A program made the translations under genes and the position numbers. 64,000 nucleotides of DNA, from positions 17,378,001-17,442,000 of the forward strand of contig NC_080588.1 in assembly GCF_029962835.1 (NCBI RefSeq), in the 5' to 3' direction. Below the pieces are notes generated by a model. The model was not told the DNA's origin, ran no database searches, and saw only the letters and a program-made list of their open reading frames with translations. Position 1 is the first letter of the stretch. Each line of letters opens with the position of its first letter. Origin of the DNA: Magnolia sinica. Lineage: Eukaryota > Streptophyta > Magnoliopsida > Magnoliales > Magnoliaceae. This document shows, in pieces, positions 11,774 to 23,848 of the stretch.

Positions 11774-11778
11774 ACGGG

Positions 11779-12368
11779 GCTCACTTATTTGTATGGTTAG
11801 GCCCATGTCGCGTGGCCCATTTGATGTAATCAAGGCCCAGATACGCGGCCCACTTGTTGTATATGAGGCCCACGTATGAGGCCCATGGTGATGCATATAC
11901 GGCCCATTAGTGCAGCCCATTGATACAGCCCACTTAATGTGTATGAGGCCCATTAGTGTGGCCCATTGATGTAACCCACGTGATGTGTATGAGGCCCATG
12001 TGTAGGGCCCACCTGTGATGTATATTAGGCCCATGTGTAGGGTTCACCTATTGTGTATTTAAAGCCCATGGGTTGTGGCCCATTGTGATGTATTCGAGGC
12101 CCATGGGCAAGGTCATTGTGATCTGTTTATGGCCCATACGACGAGGCCCATGAGATGTATGTGTGGCCCATGTATTATGGCCCATTGTGAGGTATTAGGC
12201 CCATTAGTGCGGCCCATTTAATGTATATGAGACCCATGTATTGTGGCCCGATGTGATGTAATCATGGCCCATGTGCCGAGGCCCACTGTAATGAGTATTT
12301 GGCCCATGAGTGAGACCTATAGTGATGTGTATTAGGTCCTTGTATGAGGTCATGGGCCTACGATACAT
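11779..12368 (+). repeat. GGCCCAT minisatellite, block 1
   Basis: Imperfect tandem units of about 25-45 bp with the core AGGCCCATGTGATGTGTATG and variants (GTGCGGCCCATT, GAGGCCCAC). It is non-coding; open frames through it are repeat artefacts. Confidence 0.8.
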
Positions 12369-12449
12369 TTGGCTCTATGTGGGCCACTCCTTGGGAGCAA
12401 TGATGGTTGAATGTCCACATTGTGACCTTCCCTTAGGCCTTATTAGGCC

Positions 12450-13000
12450 CATTCTCGTCGATTCCGATTATCGAGACTGATTCCGATTATCGATACCGAT
12501 TCCGATTGTTGAGGCCGATTGTTGACGCTGATTCTAATTCCGATTGTCGAGGCCGACATCAAGGCTGATTCCGATTGTCGAGGCCAATTGTTGAGGCTGA
12601 TTCCGATTCTGATTGTCGATTTCGATTCCAATTGTCGAGGCCGATTCTGATTTTGATTGTTGAGGCTGATTGTCGAGGCCGATTATCAATGCCGATTCCG
12701 ATTATCGATACCGATTCCGATTGTAGAGGCCGATTCTGATTCCGATTGTCGAGGTCGATTATCGAGGCCGATTTCGATTCTGATTGTCGAGGTTGATTGT
12801 TGAGGCCGATTCTGATTCCGATTATCGAGGCTAATTCCGATTGTCGATTTCGATTTCAATTGTTGAGGCCGATTATTGAAGCTGATTCCAATTTTCGATT
12901 GTCGAGACCGATTCCAATTATTGATTCTGATTCCGATTGTCGAGGCCGATTCCGATTGTCGATACCGATTCCGATGGTCGATGTTGATTCTGATTGTCGA
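12450..13000 (+). repeat. GATTCCGATTGTCGAGGCC minisatellite
   Basis: About 30 imperfect copies of a unit close to GATTCCGATTGTCGAGGCC, with alternation of GATTATCGAT and GATTGTTGAGG variants. It is sandwiched between the two GGCCCAT blocks. Both strands give open but repetitive (SESxSIIGI-like) frames with no gene character. Confidence 0.85.
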
Positions 13001-13380
13001 GGCCCAATGAGATGCTTATATGGCTCGTATTTGAGGCTCATTGTGATGTGCATTAGGCTCTTGTTTGAGGCCCAATGTTATGTATATGTGGCCCGTATTT
13101 GAGGCCCATTGTGATGTGTATTCAGCCCGTGTTTAAGGCCTAATGTGATGTATATGAGGCCAATGTGATGAGGCCCATTATGATGCATTTGAGGGTCAGG
13201 CAATGGAACCCATTGTGATGTATGTTAGGCCCATGTGATATGTATTAAGCTCTTGAGTGAGGCCCATGGTATTGTATATTTGGCCCTTGTGTGAGGCCGT
13301 GGGTCCACTATATGTTAGGCTCTATGTTGGCCATTCCTTTGGGGCAATGTTGGTTTAATGTCCACGTTGTCGAGGTCGAT
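13001..13380 (+). repeat. GGCCCAT minisatellite, block 2, and duplicated junction
   Basis: GGCCCA/GTGATGT units as in block 1. The block ends with a copy (13317-13373) of the sequence that closes block 1 (12369-12423): GGCTCTATGT, GGCCA, CTTTGGGGCAATG, TTTAATGTCCAC. The compound unit, minisatellite plus tail of about 950 bp, appears to have been duplicated. Confidence 0.7.
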
Positions 13381-15161
13381 TGTCGATACCAGTTATTGAT
13401 ACTGATTATGAGTATATGACAGCATAGCATTATGATACATGCCCATACGCATCATTTGTATATTTGTTATGAGATATGATTAACCATTGCATATGCCATA
13501 GTGCTGGTTGTTATGAGACTCCCTAATAGGCGGAGATTGTTTCACATGAGCACATAGTATGTGCAAGATTGATTCATGACTGGATTGTATGACTCATGCA
13601 TCTTACATTGCGTGCTGTGATTATTATACGCCCTAGCGACATTAGGGTTACAGCCTCCACAGGCATATCGTGGATGGCCAGATGGGACACCGAAAATCTG
13701 TTTTATATGGGGTGCTATAAATATCCCTGGGTGAAAGTCCCAGAACTGTCTTGGTTCCAGAGGTTGCTCCAACATATAGACAAAGTGGATGCATGACCGC
13801 ATAAGGGCCGTATATCATTAGGCCGCGTCTCCCACTATGTCGTGGTTGGTTAGAAGGGGGTACGGCCTTACCTACCTGAGAGGAGGAGGCATTGCGAGGC
13901 TGAGTCTAACTAGCTCGAGGAATGGGTCCGCTATCGATGAGTTGGGCCTAATATTGGCAGGTGGTTAGTGGGATCTCTTCCACTCACTTGTTGCGCGTGA
14001 TGGGGTGGGAATCTGGTTTGGAGTGTAATAGACCCTGGTGATTTCTCAGAGAAGAACCGTACTGATATGTGGACTTATTGAGCAGGAGTTGCATACTCAT
14101 TGATTCATTCATTCACTATCCACTCGGGCTGATGGTGCGTAATTATTTGTTACGTGTACCTTCGCAATGACCAAGATTTCGGTTGGGGCGCGCGACTAAC
14201 CTGAGATCAGGAGTCTACCACACTGAGTCTGACTATCCAAATTTAGGTATAGGACTGGTTTGGATAGAAGTCTCTTGTGGTGGACCCCATAGCCTGCGAT
14301 ATTACGTACTATCATCCCGACTTCACATTCCAGCTTAGTCATTTCATTCGCATCGCATATTGTATTGCATCCTCAGCACATAGCATTTGGCTTACTATGT
14401 TTTCACATTGAATAGCTGATCGACATTGCTTTCGCAGTATATGATATTGGCTTATTATATTTTTACATCGCATAGCCTACATAAGGTTAATGGTATTTAT
14501 GGGCTTATCAGCATATTTTTGTATTATAATGATATTGCATTATTTATGGGCTTATTAATATTTCCGCTTACTCTGATTACTCTGATAGTGCTTACTTGGC
14601 ACTTACCTTGTACACACACTTTCACCACCCTCTAAGCTTTCTATAAGCTTATGCACGATAGATGTGTGCGGGTGATGTTAGGTTGTAGCAGCATTGAGCT
14701 TGGAGCGTGTAGCGGTCTTCTGGGGCTTTGATTTTCGACATATGTATTTTCCTTTCAGTATTATATTCAAATGTTTATATTAGTGGATATGTGATGATGA
14801 TGTTGCCTTTGTGATTTGGGTAAACTTGTGGTTATGCTTATTACGAGTTAAATGTACATTGAAAAATCCTCCTTGTAGGATCCTAGGATCAGAATCTGGC
14901 GTATGGATGCTGGGAGCCGAGAATGGGGTACTACGGAGGCTGTCGGCACCGGATTCGGCAATCGAGAATTTGTGAGCCGGGTTTCCGAGTTTAGGGCGTG
15001 ATAGTAAACTTCAAGGTCAGATGCAAACATTGACATTGGATGTCGACTTCAGGTTCAAAATGAAAACATTCAGAGAGAATCTTGCATCGTATATGGGTGG
15101 AACCATCAAGCCAGATGTCGTCTGAAAAATTACGTCAATCGAAACATAATCGGAGATATAT

Positions 15162-16836
15162 TTAAGAACATATTATGATTTCAAGCACATTTTACACATG
15201 GTTTGTCTAATTTGGTCCTATCAAAACAACTTAGCAAAGTGATCTTCAAGTCAAGCTCATGTTGAAGTCAAGCTCATAATCAAGTTCAAGTCAAGCTCAT
15301 GATCAAGTTCAAGTTCAAGCTCAAGTTCAAAATCAAGTTCAAACTCCAGCTTAAGTTGAAGACCAAGCTAGATCTACTAAAATATTCTAATAGAAGATCA
15401 ATCTCCTTTGAAAACTTTAAGTTTCTAATCCAATGAAGTTCAGTCCAAATAGGTATTTTAAACCCTAGAAAGACCTTAGGTTTAGGGGCTTTCAAAACAT
15501 ATTTAAATTGGGTTTTTATACTTATAAATGACTGAGTTTCGACTAGCCTAAGTTTTGGCTCGACCAGTCTAAGAATTTCTCGACTAGTCCAAGCAATAGC
15601 TGAAGTATAACAAAATTTTTGTTGAATCTTCAACCAGTCAAGTGGTCTCTTCGACCAGTCGAAGGTTCCTCGACTTGAAGTCCAGCAACCAAAATCAGTT
15701 CGGATTCAACTTGCTCGACCAGTCGAAGGTCACCTTCAACTAGTTGAATAGGTCATTCGACCAGTCGAAGATCTGTTAGATCTTATCCCGCTCGAAATTG
15801 AAAATTTGTTGGAACCGAATCCGGTGTTAGGCCAATCAAAGACTGCCTTAGACTAGTCGAAGGAACAAACTTTTTGCCTATCAATAAAGTTTCTTTCTCA
15901 ATCCAAAAACACAATTCAAATCTATTAAAGTCCTTATTCAAGAGAGAGAATCCTCATTTATTGTCAAGCTATCAAGCAATATTTATAAAATAAAAAATAA
16001 AATTATAGCCTTTTTTATTAATTCTTTCATTTCAAAACTCTACCATTTTGATTCTAAGAAGAGTGTTTACTCTTATTGAGATTTAAGAGAATTAATGAAA
16101 GTAACCTTTGGTTTAATTTTAATTAAAATCAAATAGAACCCTGCATCTTTTCTATTAGACTGAACATTGAACATTCATCATTCAAGAAAAGTGTTCTTCG
16201 GCTACAACTTCTTCTATAGTGAAGATAAGTATTCTTTTTTACTATGTATTTAATTTTTCTCAGATAGCCAGAAAATCTCAGAGGTGGTTTTTCTGAGATA
16301 AGCCAGAAAATCTCAGTGAGGGGTTTATTTGTTTGTAATAGCCCGTTAAAATCACAACCGTATCAGATTTTAAGGTGACCCTGTGAAAACCTTATTCATA
16401 GTGAAAGCCGAGATTACATGGTTATTAATTTTAGAAGTGGAGTAGGTGTGGTTGTTTGAGAACAGTTGTTGACATACCGAACCACTATAATTCTTAGTGT
16501 TGTGGTGAATGTTTTTATTACTTTTGCGGTGAATGGTTGTAATTTCTTTTATGCAAAAGTGGTGAATGTTTGTAATAGATAGTTTTATTTACTCTTGCTC
16601 AGTTTGAGATTTTGATTCTTATCATATTTGTGAAATAAAGTTTTCCTGCCTAACTTGTTTGGGTGAAGGTTGTCTTACGAATCAGTTTGAATCAACATTT
16701 CAATACTAGTGCGATTGAGATCTTTGGTTTATTTATTTATTCAGCACTGTATTTGATTATTTAGCATAGTCCTATTAACCCTAACCCCCCCCCCCCCCAT
16801 CTCCCCCCGGACTTCTTAAGCTAGCTCGCCTTTTCA
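15162..16836 (+). repeat. 5' LTR of copia 1
   Basis: Aligns with 23849-25399 over its whole length, from CAAGCACATTTTACAC to the CTTCTTAAGCTCGC/TTTTCA end. The first bases are eroded (TTAAGAAC instead of TGTAAGTG). The U3 part (15535-15775) is dense in CGACCAGTCGAAG / CGACTAGTC motifs. A run of 15 C near 16787, then CATCTCCCCCC, replaces the CTATTCACTCCCCTCTAAG of the 3' LTR. Confidence 0.85.
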
Positions 16837-16837
16837 A

Positions 16838-16850
16838 CTGATATCAAAGC
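16838..16850 (+). other. Primer-binding site, degenerate
   Basis: CTGATATCAAAGC directly after the LTR corresponds to the TGGTATCAGAGC motif complementary to initiator tRNA-Met used by copia elements, with substitutions. The intact version is seen in the second copia copy. Confidence 0.7.
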
Positions 16851-16906
16851 TAAGTTGCTTTTTTTAAAATTAATTTCTTTGAGTTAAAAGATCTAGAGCT
16901 TTAATT

Positions 16907-18520
16907 ATGTCAAATTTCAATAGTTTATCTATTACCAGGCCACCTCCTTTTGATGACTCTAACTATTCATATTGGAAGGCCAGAATGAGGGTTTTTCTAA
17001 AATCCATAGATGAAAGTGTATAGCAAGATACTATGATTAAATGGAAACCTCCCATGACTGAATTATTAGATAGTGATGAACCTAAATCTATGAGAGAAAC
17101 TGCATTCTATTTATGGACTGTAGCTCAGAAAAGTGAAAGCAGTGCTAATGCTAAAGCCTTAAATGCCATAACTTGCGCTCTATCACCTGATGAATTCAAT
17201 AGAATTATTTCATGTGATACAGCTAAGCAAGCATGGGTTATCCTTGAAATGACACATGAAGGAACTTCTATAGTCAAGAAATCGAAAGTTTAAATCCTCA
17301 CTACCAGATTTGAGGAAATCTGTATGGAAGAAAATGAAATTTTCAGGGACTTCTATACGAAACTAAATCAAATAGTAAATTCCATGTGGGGTCTAGAAGA
17401 TGGAATCCCAGAAAGTAAGGTTTGTGCAAAAATATTGCGATATCTTCCTGAGAGATTCAATTATAAAGTTACTGCCATTCAAGAATTGAGAAATACTGAT
17501 CTTATGAAGGTTGAGGAGCTAGTTGGCTTTTTACAAACATATGAGTTAAATTTTAAAATCCCTAAAGCTAAGTTTGTTGCTTTTAAATCTTATAAATCTA
17601 TTTCAAAAGAAAGTAGTTCTAATTCTGATTTTGAAGAAAAAGAAGATGATATGGCAATGTCAGCTAAAAAGTTTTATAAAATTTTCAAAAACAAGAATAG
17701 ATTAGATTTTCAAAAATCAACTGATAAAAGAAAAGGAAAAATCTAATTCTTGAAAATCTAACACCAATGACAATCAATTTTTCAACTATCATGAATATGG
17801 GCATTTGGCTAATAAATGTCCTAAAAAGGATAGGTAAAAAAGAAAGGGCATGATTGCTACTTGGGATGAATCATCTGACTCTGAAAGCACTTCTGAGTCT
17901 GATGAATCAGAACAAGAGAATATAAATACAAATGATGTTAAAGCCCTTATGACCATAGCCAGAGTCACTTCCTCAGATAGCTGTAATATATTTGATTATG
18001 AAAATCTCAGGAGTGACCCTAAAAATGAAAATGAAGATGACCTTCAAGATGCCTATAATGCCCTATACAGAGAAAGTTGTAAAATTGCTGTCAAATTGAA
18101 AATTCAGAAAGAGAAATATGCTAAATTAAAAGAAGAACTTGAAAATACAATTTTAAAAAAATCTCCATTTTCAGATTGTTCTGAAAAAACAAAATTAGAT
18201 TTAAGTTTTAAATCTTTTGAATTACAAAATCTCAAAACTGAAAATGAAAAACTAAAACTTGAAATTTCTTCCCTTTTGAGTTTAAAGGACATTTAGAAAT
18301 ATACCCATGATGACCAAAAGCTTAATAAATTGTTAACCTCATCTAGAAAATGTGGTGACAAATCTAGTCTGGGTTATATTAAAGGTAACTCTTCAAAATC
18401 CAAGGATTCTACTCCTATTTTTATAAGAGGAGAATCTTCTAACTCTAAAGTTGAGACTTTAAGAGATTTTAATCATAATGACTTCAAAAACTCAAAACCC
18501 TTTCAAGTCCCTTAAAATGA
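16907..18520 (+). pseudogene. gag: gag of copia 1 (broken)
   Basis: Capsid precursor. It begins MSNFNSLSITRPPPFDDS at 16907, the usual start of Maximus-type Gag, with the conserved N-terminal region and a UBN2-like middle (NAITCALSPDEFNRI). An in-frame TAG at 17021 replaces the Trp codon of the homologous copy, and TAA at 17291 interrupts again. A frameshift near 17750-17840 moves the C-terminal part to another frame. The zinc knuckle near 17780-17815 reads FFNYHEYGHLANKC, so two of the four C-C-H-C ligands are lost (F and Y in place of C). After it comes an acidic Ser/Glu-rich region and a long coiled-coil-like Lys/Glu/Leu segment (to 18296), ending in fragments. Confidence 0.85.
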
Positions 18521-18769
18521 TAAAACTATCAACTATAAATATCAAAAGAATAATAGATTTCACTTAGCTGAAAAAATAGTGGACCTACTTAAAGAGCTTT
18601 TGAAATCTAACTCAAATGTTTGTGAAGTTTATAGAGAAAGGAGAAATCTTAACTCTCAAATGCAATGAAACTCAAAAGTTAGTCCTAAACCTAAAACCAT
18701 TGTGAAATGGGCTCCAAAGGTTAAGTGTCTTGTAGTCCACATAGCTTTTAAAGTCATAAGCCATTTAAA

Positions 18770-21700
18770 ATGATACTTGGATAGTCAATGCTCAAGACAT
18801 ATGACAGGTAGCAAGGCGATATTAATGAATATGAAAGAAGTTAATGGCAGGTCAATTACTTCCGGTGATGGAAGCAACGACAAAATAACAAGTCAAGATA
18901 CTGTACAACTTCCTAACCTTCCTCCCTTTGAAAATGTGCTTTATGTTGAATGTTTAAAATACAACCTCTTAAGCATATCTCAAATATGTGATAACAAACA
19001 TATTGTGAAATTTTCTAATCACAGATGTGAGATAATAAATGAGAAGGGTAATGTTATATTAAATGGTCGTAGGACCTCTGGAAATTGCTATATTATCGAT
19101 AACTCTTGCTCATCTAACCATTCATGTTACATGGTCTAAACAGACAAGACTGAACTTTGGCATAAACGTCTTAGACATGTTAACTATAGAGATTTGTATA
19201 AGTTAAGCAAAAGAGATCACTTACACAGCATACCCAAGCTCAAAAAGATAGAAAAAATCTGTGGCGCATGTCAAATTGGTAAACAAACCAGGAGTAGTCA
19301 CAAGAAAGTGAACTCTTTAGCCATAGTCAAACCACTAGAACTACTCCATATGGATCTAATAGGACTAACTAGGACTGAGAGTAGAGGTGGAAAGAAGTAT
19401 TTTCTGGTCATTGTTGATGATTACATCAGATATACTTAGGTAGCCCTTTTAAGAGAGAAATCAGATACTCTTGATGAAGTCAGAAGAATTTTAAAACATA
19501 TTCAGACTGAAAAAGAGATATTTGTGATCAAAATGAGAGTGATCATGGCACAAAATTCGAAAATAGCAATTTTGAGAAGTACTGTGATGATGATGGTATA
19601 TCACATGAGTTATCTGCTCCTAAAACACCTCAACAAAATGGAATTGTAGAAGTAAAAAATAGAGTTCTATGGAAAATGGCTAGTGTAATGTTAAACAGTA
19701 TGAAACTACCAAAAAATTTATGGGCTGAAGCTGTTAATACTGCATGTTATATTATAACTTGAGTTTATATTAGAAAATCTAAAAATAAAACAGCTTATGA
19801 ACTATGGTTTAATAAAAATCTCACGGTTAAATATTTTAGGACTTTTGGATGTAAATGCTTTATTTTAAGAGACTGAAAAATTTTGAGAAAATTCGAAGCC
19901 AAGAGTGATGAGGGAATTTTTCTAGGCTATGACCTAAATAGCCGTGCTTACCGAGTTCTTAATAAAAGAACTGGGGTTATTTAGGAATCCATAAATGTGG
20001 TAATTGATGATTAAAAAATCACACCCAGTCTAAGTCAAGATGATGATGAAGTCAGTATAATTGATATACCTGACTCTTCATCCAAATCAGTTGATACTGA
20101 AATAAGATCAATCAAAGATCATCCAGCTGATTAAATACATGGTAACCCTAGTACTGGTGTACAGACAAGAAGACAATTAGAAAATATTTGTAATTATGTC
20201 TGTTTCACTTCCTAAATTGAACCGACTAATGTAAATGAAGCACTTACCAATGAAAGTTGGATAATTGCCATGCAAGAAGAACTAAATCAATTTGTCAGAA
20301 ATGATGTGTGGTTCTTGGTTCATAGACCTTTTGATAAACATATAATTGGAACCAAATAGATTTTTAAGAATAAAACTGATGAATTAGGTAATATTATCAT
20401 AAATAAGACTTGACTAGTTGTACAAGGGTACACGCAAATAGAAGGTATTGATTACGATGAAACTTTTGCATCAGTTGCACACCTTGAATTCATAAGATTA
20501 TTTATTTCAATTACATATCATATGAAATTCAAAATATATCAAATGGATGTTAAAAATGTATTTTTAAATGATGACTTACATGAGGAAATTTATGTTGAAC
20601 AACCTAAGGGTTTTGAGGACCTTATATCTTGAAATCATGTATACTGCCTTTAAAAGACACTTTATGGGTTGAAACGAGTTCCCAGGGCATGGTATGAAAA
20701 ATTGACTAAATTTTTGCTTAATCATAGCTTCATTATAGGTAGCGTTGATAAAACTTTATTCATCAAGAAATATAACGGTCATATTTTAATAGTTCAGATT
20801 TATGTTGACAATATAATTTATGGATCTACAAATACTAATTTATCCATTGAGTTTGCAGATCTGATGAAATCTAAGTTTAAAATGAGCATGGTTGGTGAAA
20901 TAAACTACTTTCTTGGATTACAAGTTAAGCAACACGAAGATAGTATATTCATATCACAAACTAAATACGCCTTGAACCTTGTAAAAAAGTTTGGATTTAA
21001 GAATGGAAAGAAGTTTGATACTCCAATGAGTACAACTATTAAACTCTCAAAAGATGAATCATGTAAAAGTGTAGACTCCCGTTTATATAAAAGCATGATT
21101 GGTATTCTCTTATACTTAACTACTAGTAGACCTGATATTGCTTTTAGTATTGGAATATGTGCAAGGTATCAATCTAAGCCTAAAGAATCACATCTAATTG
21201 TTGTTAAACAGATAATCAGATATATCGCAAATTCTGCTAATTTAGGACTTTGATAGCTGCATGATACATCCGTACAAATTGCCGGATATAGTGATGCAGA
21301 CTAGACTGAAAATATTGACGATAAAAAATCTACCAGTGGTGGATGTTTCTACGTGGGGAACTGTTTGGTTTCATAGCTCAGTAAGAAACAAAACTCTGTA
21401 TCACTCTCAACTGCTGAAGCTAAATATATGTAACTGGTAATGCCTGCACTCAACTCATTTAGATGAAAAGAATGTTAGCTAATTATGGCATTGCGCAAGA
21501 TACAATGACATTATATTGTGATAATTCGAGCGCAATTAATATTAACAAAGATCCAATCCAACATTCTTGTACGAAACATATCGATATTCGATACCATTAT
21601 ATTCGAGAATTAGTTGAAGGTAAGAGTGTTGTGCTAGAATATATTCAAATTGAGAAGCATCTTGCAGACATACTACAAACTGCTCAACATGAATAGATTT
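18770..21700 (+). pseudogene. pol: pol of copia 1: protease, integrase, RT, RNase H (broken)
   Basis: Protease at 18774: YLDSQCSRHMTG, where the family has D-S-G, so the active-site Gly is changed. GAG-pre-integrase at 19140-19300 ([11 protein letters not shown]...CGACQIGK; zinc ligands kept). Integrase core 19335-19860 with MDLIGLTRT and NGIVE. RT about 20230-21000 with stops at several Trp/Gln sites; its catalytic motif reads YVDN instead of YVDD (about 20803). RNase H about 21260-21700, ending KHLADIL. Frames change between blocks (19194 block versus 20669 and 21463 blocks), showing at least two frameshifts. Inactive by several independent lesions. Confidence 0.85.
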
Positions 21701-21845
21701 TCAATTTTAAATTGTGACATTGGTTTGTGTGTAATTAATTAATTATTTATGCATTTTTTTTGTTCTTGTTTATAATTAAATGCATAAAATAATAATAAAA
21801 TGATGATAAAATTAAAAATTATATAAAAATTCATTATTTTTTGGG

Positions 21846-21925
21846 TTTTTCGACAGGTCGAGGACATGGTCGACCAATCGAGCCCTCAACGAGTCGAGCA
21901 CGCTGCTCAACCGGTGGAGGACTGT
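21846..21925 (+). promoter_or_regulatory. CGAC-GTCG motif cluster before the extra 3' ORF (copia 1)
   Basis: TCGACAGGTCGAGG, GGTCGACCAATCGAGC, ACGAGTCGAGC and a further TCGACCAGG near 21985 repeat the same near-palindromic motif as the LTR U3. Function unknown; the position just upstream of the extra ORF suggests a cis element. Confidence 0.4.
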
Positions 21926-22203
21926 GCAAATTCACCCCTAAAAGTGAAATTTCACTTTTTTCTTCTCATTTTCACCTTCTTCTTCGACCAGGTGGAAGCC
22001 CTCTCGACGAACCCAACTTCAAATCTTCCTTGTAAGTGATCATTTTTTTAATTTCCTTATAGATTTGAGTTCTTCCTTCCTAGTTAATCTATCATTTGGG
22101 GTTTATTCTTGTTTTCAAACCCTTTTTGGTGTGATATTTGTGAAAAATTTGATCTATCCACAATCATATTACTCTCTTTAGTTATTTATTGAGCAATCAT
22201 TAA

Positions 22204-23386
22204 ATGGAGTATCGTACGAAGAGAACGACATCACGCAAAACTCGTGGTAACACGTCATCTAGGCCGACTCCATCTAATGTGAGAACCCTAAGGGGCCTCG
22301 AAGAAGATTCGGAGCATTCTAGGAATTTTCGCTCAAGGAACATAATTATTGAGCGTAGTGTTAATCTAGCTCACATTGCTCGATTCGAACTTGTCCTTAT
22401 TCTTACAAATATCGGATAGGAAGGCATATTTGGTTGGGGTGGAACGACTTACCATTTCATAGTGCAAGTAATGTATGCATCGATTTGTGATGTGTCGCTC
22501 GAAAACCTTACTTTTACAATTAAATTTGTAGAAGACACATTCACAGTCAATCGCTATCTTATCTCAGCACTAACTAAGATTACCATTGCAGAGGATGGAA
22601 TTCCTCTTAAAAATTTAACTGATAAAATGACTCATACCAAACAACTAGCGATTACGCATAAACTATGTAGGTTTAATGCGGAATGGCATTTCGGTAACGT
22701 GCTTCGTTCCAACCAGATGCTCTCCAAATATAGAGTTTTGCATCGCATCTTTACATCAAATGTCTATTTTAGGTTTGAGAATAAGTTGAAACTTACTCCC
22801 TTCATGACCCGTGTCCTCCATTCAGTTGTATCTGGTGTACAAGTTTGTCTTTCTTCTCTTATTTTCTATCTTATTATCCAGTTTCGTCTTCATCCTGGTC
22901 ATGGTTCTATTCCATTTGCCTATCTCATGACATGTATTGTGTTACATTGTAATGTCTAAATTCTAACGCCTGAGGCACCAGAATCTGTTTTACTTTTTAA
23001 CAATACCAATCTAAATAAGATGAATCTTGAATATCTTCCTGGTCAACGTGACGATGAAGAAGAGGAAGAAGCACCTGCACCACCAGAAGACACGTCTATG
23101 GATGATATCTTTGTTGAACTCAACGAGTCAGATGATTCAACTGATCCAGATTTTTAGCCTTCTTAGGTTAATGATCGACTCAAATCACTAGAAGAAAAGG
23201 TCACGACATTACAGGTTTCTTAGGATAACCTGGCGCAAACTCAGAAATCATCTATGAGGTACATGAAAAAGTACTTCCACTGTATTGCAAGAAGTTTGCA
23301 TCAGATGAATCCCTCCATGCCTGTTCCTTTTCCTCTGGATCTGATTGAGTTCTTTTCATTTCTCTTTTATTTCGATGGGGCTATAT
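22204..23386 (+). pseudogene. Extra 3' ORF of copia 1 (plant transposon-protein-like domain, broken)
   Basis: A single frame with stops at about 22420 and 22957 and more near 23156-23220. It starts MEYRTKRTTSRKTRG (basic, Ser/Thr-rich). A folded domain follows (SICDVSLENLTF..., FRLHPGHGSIPFAYLM), then an acidic linker (DEEEEEAP) and a short coiled coil before the end. It is homologous to 32770-33960 in the second copia copy. The domain resembles the 'putative plant transposon protein' family often found downstream of pol in Sirevirus-type copies. Whether it has an envelope-like role is unknown; I see no convincing signal peptide or transmembrane segment. Confidence 0.65.
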
Positions 23387-23829
23387 AACTATAATTTTAC
23401 TTGGTTTGCTTGATAACTCTTTTTAATTTTGCTTGGATGATTATTCCCTTACATTGACAATCAAATATGCTACTTCTTATGGTTTTCTACATATTTCTGT
23501 GCTTATTCATATGCTTTTACTTGATATTTACCATTATTCTTCTCTTGTTAACTTGTGAAAAAAAGGGGGAGATAGTTGAAACATGGCATGAATATATGAT
23601 GCATGTATGTGAATGATCATGATGCATGTATGGCATAAATGATTGGAATATTTTGTATATATGTTATGATGCATATGAATTGGGAATAAGTATGCTTGGA
23701 ATGGTTGTATGAACAGGGAGAGTACAACTTTAGGGGGAGTACAAATTTTTGCAATCTTTAACTACATCATGAGTACAAGAATACAGGGCTACATTCATAT
23801 TCATATAACACTAAGTGTTTTTTCATGAA

Positions 23830-23848
23830 ATTGACAAAGGGGGAAGAT
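23830..23848 (+). other. Polypurine tract of copia 1
   Basis: GACAAAGGGGGAAGA immediately before the TGTAAGTG start of the 3' LTR. The second copia copy has the same arrangement. Confidence 0.85.

Larger units (their letters stand above)
8768..15003 (+). mobile_element. Probable long Tekay/Del-type (Ty3-gypsy) solo LTR, with nested repeats
   Basis: The left end (TCATGTCCCGTATTCC) and the right end (TTTAGGGCGTGATA) resemble the reciprocal TGTCACGCCC...GGGCGTGACA termini of plant Tekay/Del LTRs. The part just inside the right end (14590-14700: CACTTACC..., then GGTGATGTTAGGTTGTAGCAG) looks like the U3/R/U5 boundary region of these LTRs. The usual terminal dinucleotides are decayed and I see no matching 5-bp target duplication. 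The length (6.2 kb, or about 4.9 kb without the nested solo LTR) is large for an LTR. It could instead be a rearranged fragment. No gag or pol coding sequence is present. Confidence 0.4.

Noticed and set aside
12443..13102. Open frames on both strands rich in Ser/Ile/Asp/Arg
   Set aside because: Products of the GATTCCGATTGTCGAGG minisatellite; open on both strands and purely repetitive.
13596..13796. Overlapping open frames of 66 and 86 codons around 13542-13802
   Set aside because: They lie in the LTR-like region, oppose each other, and show no recognisable domain.
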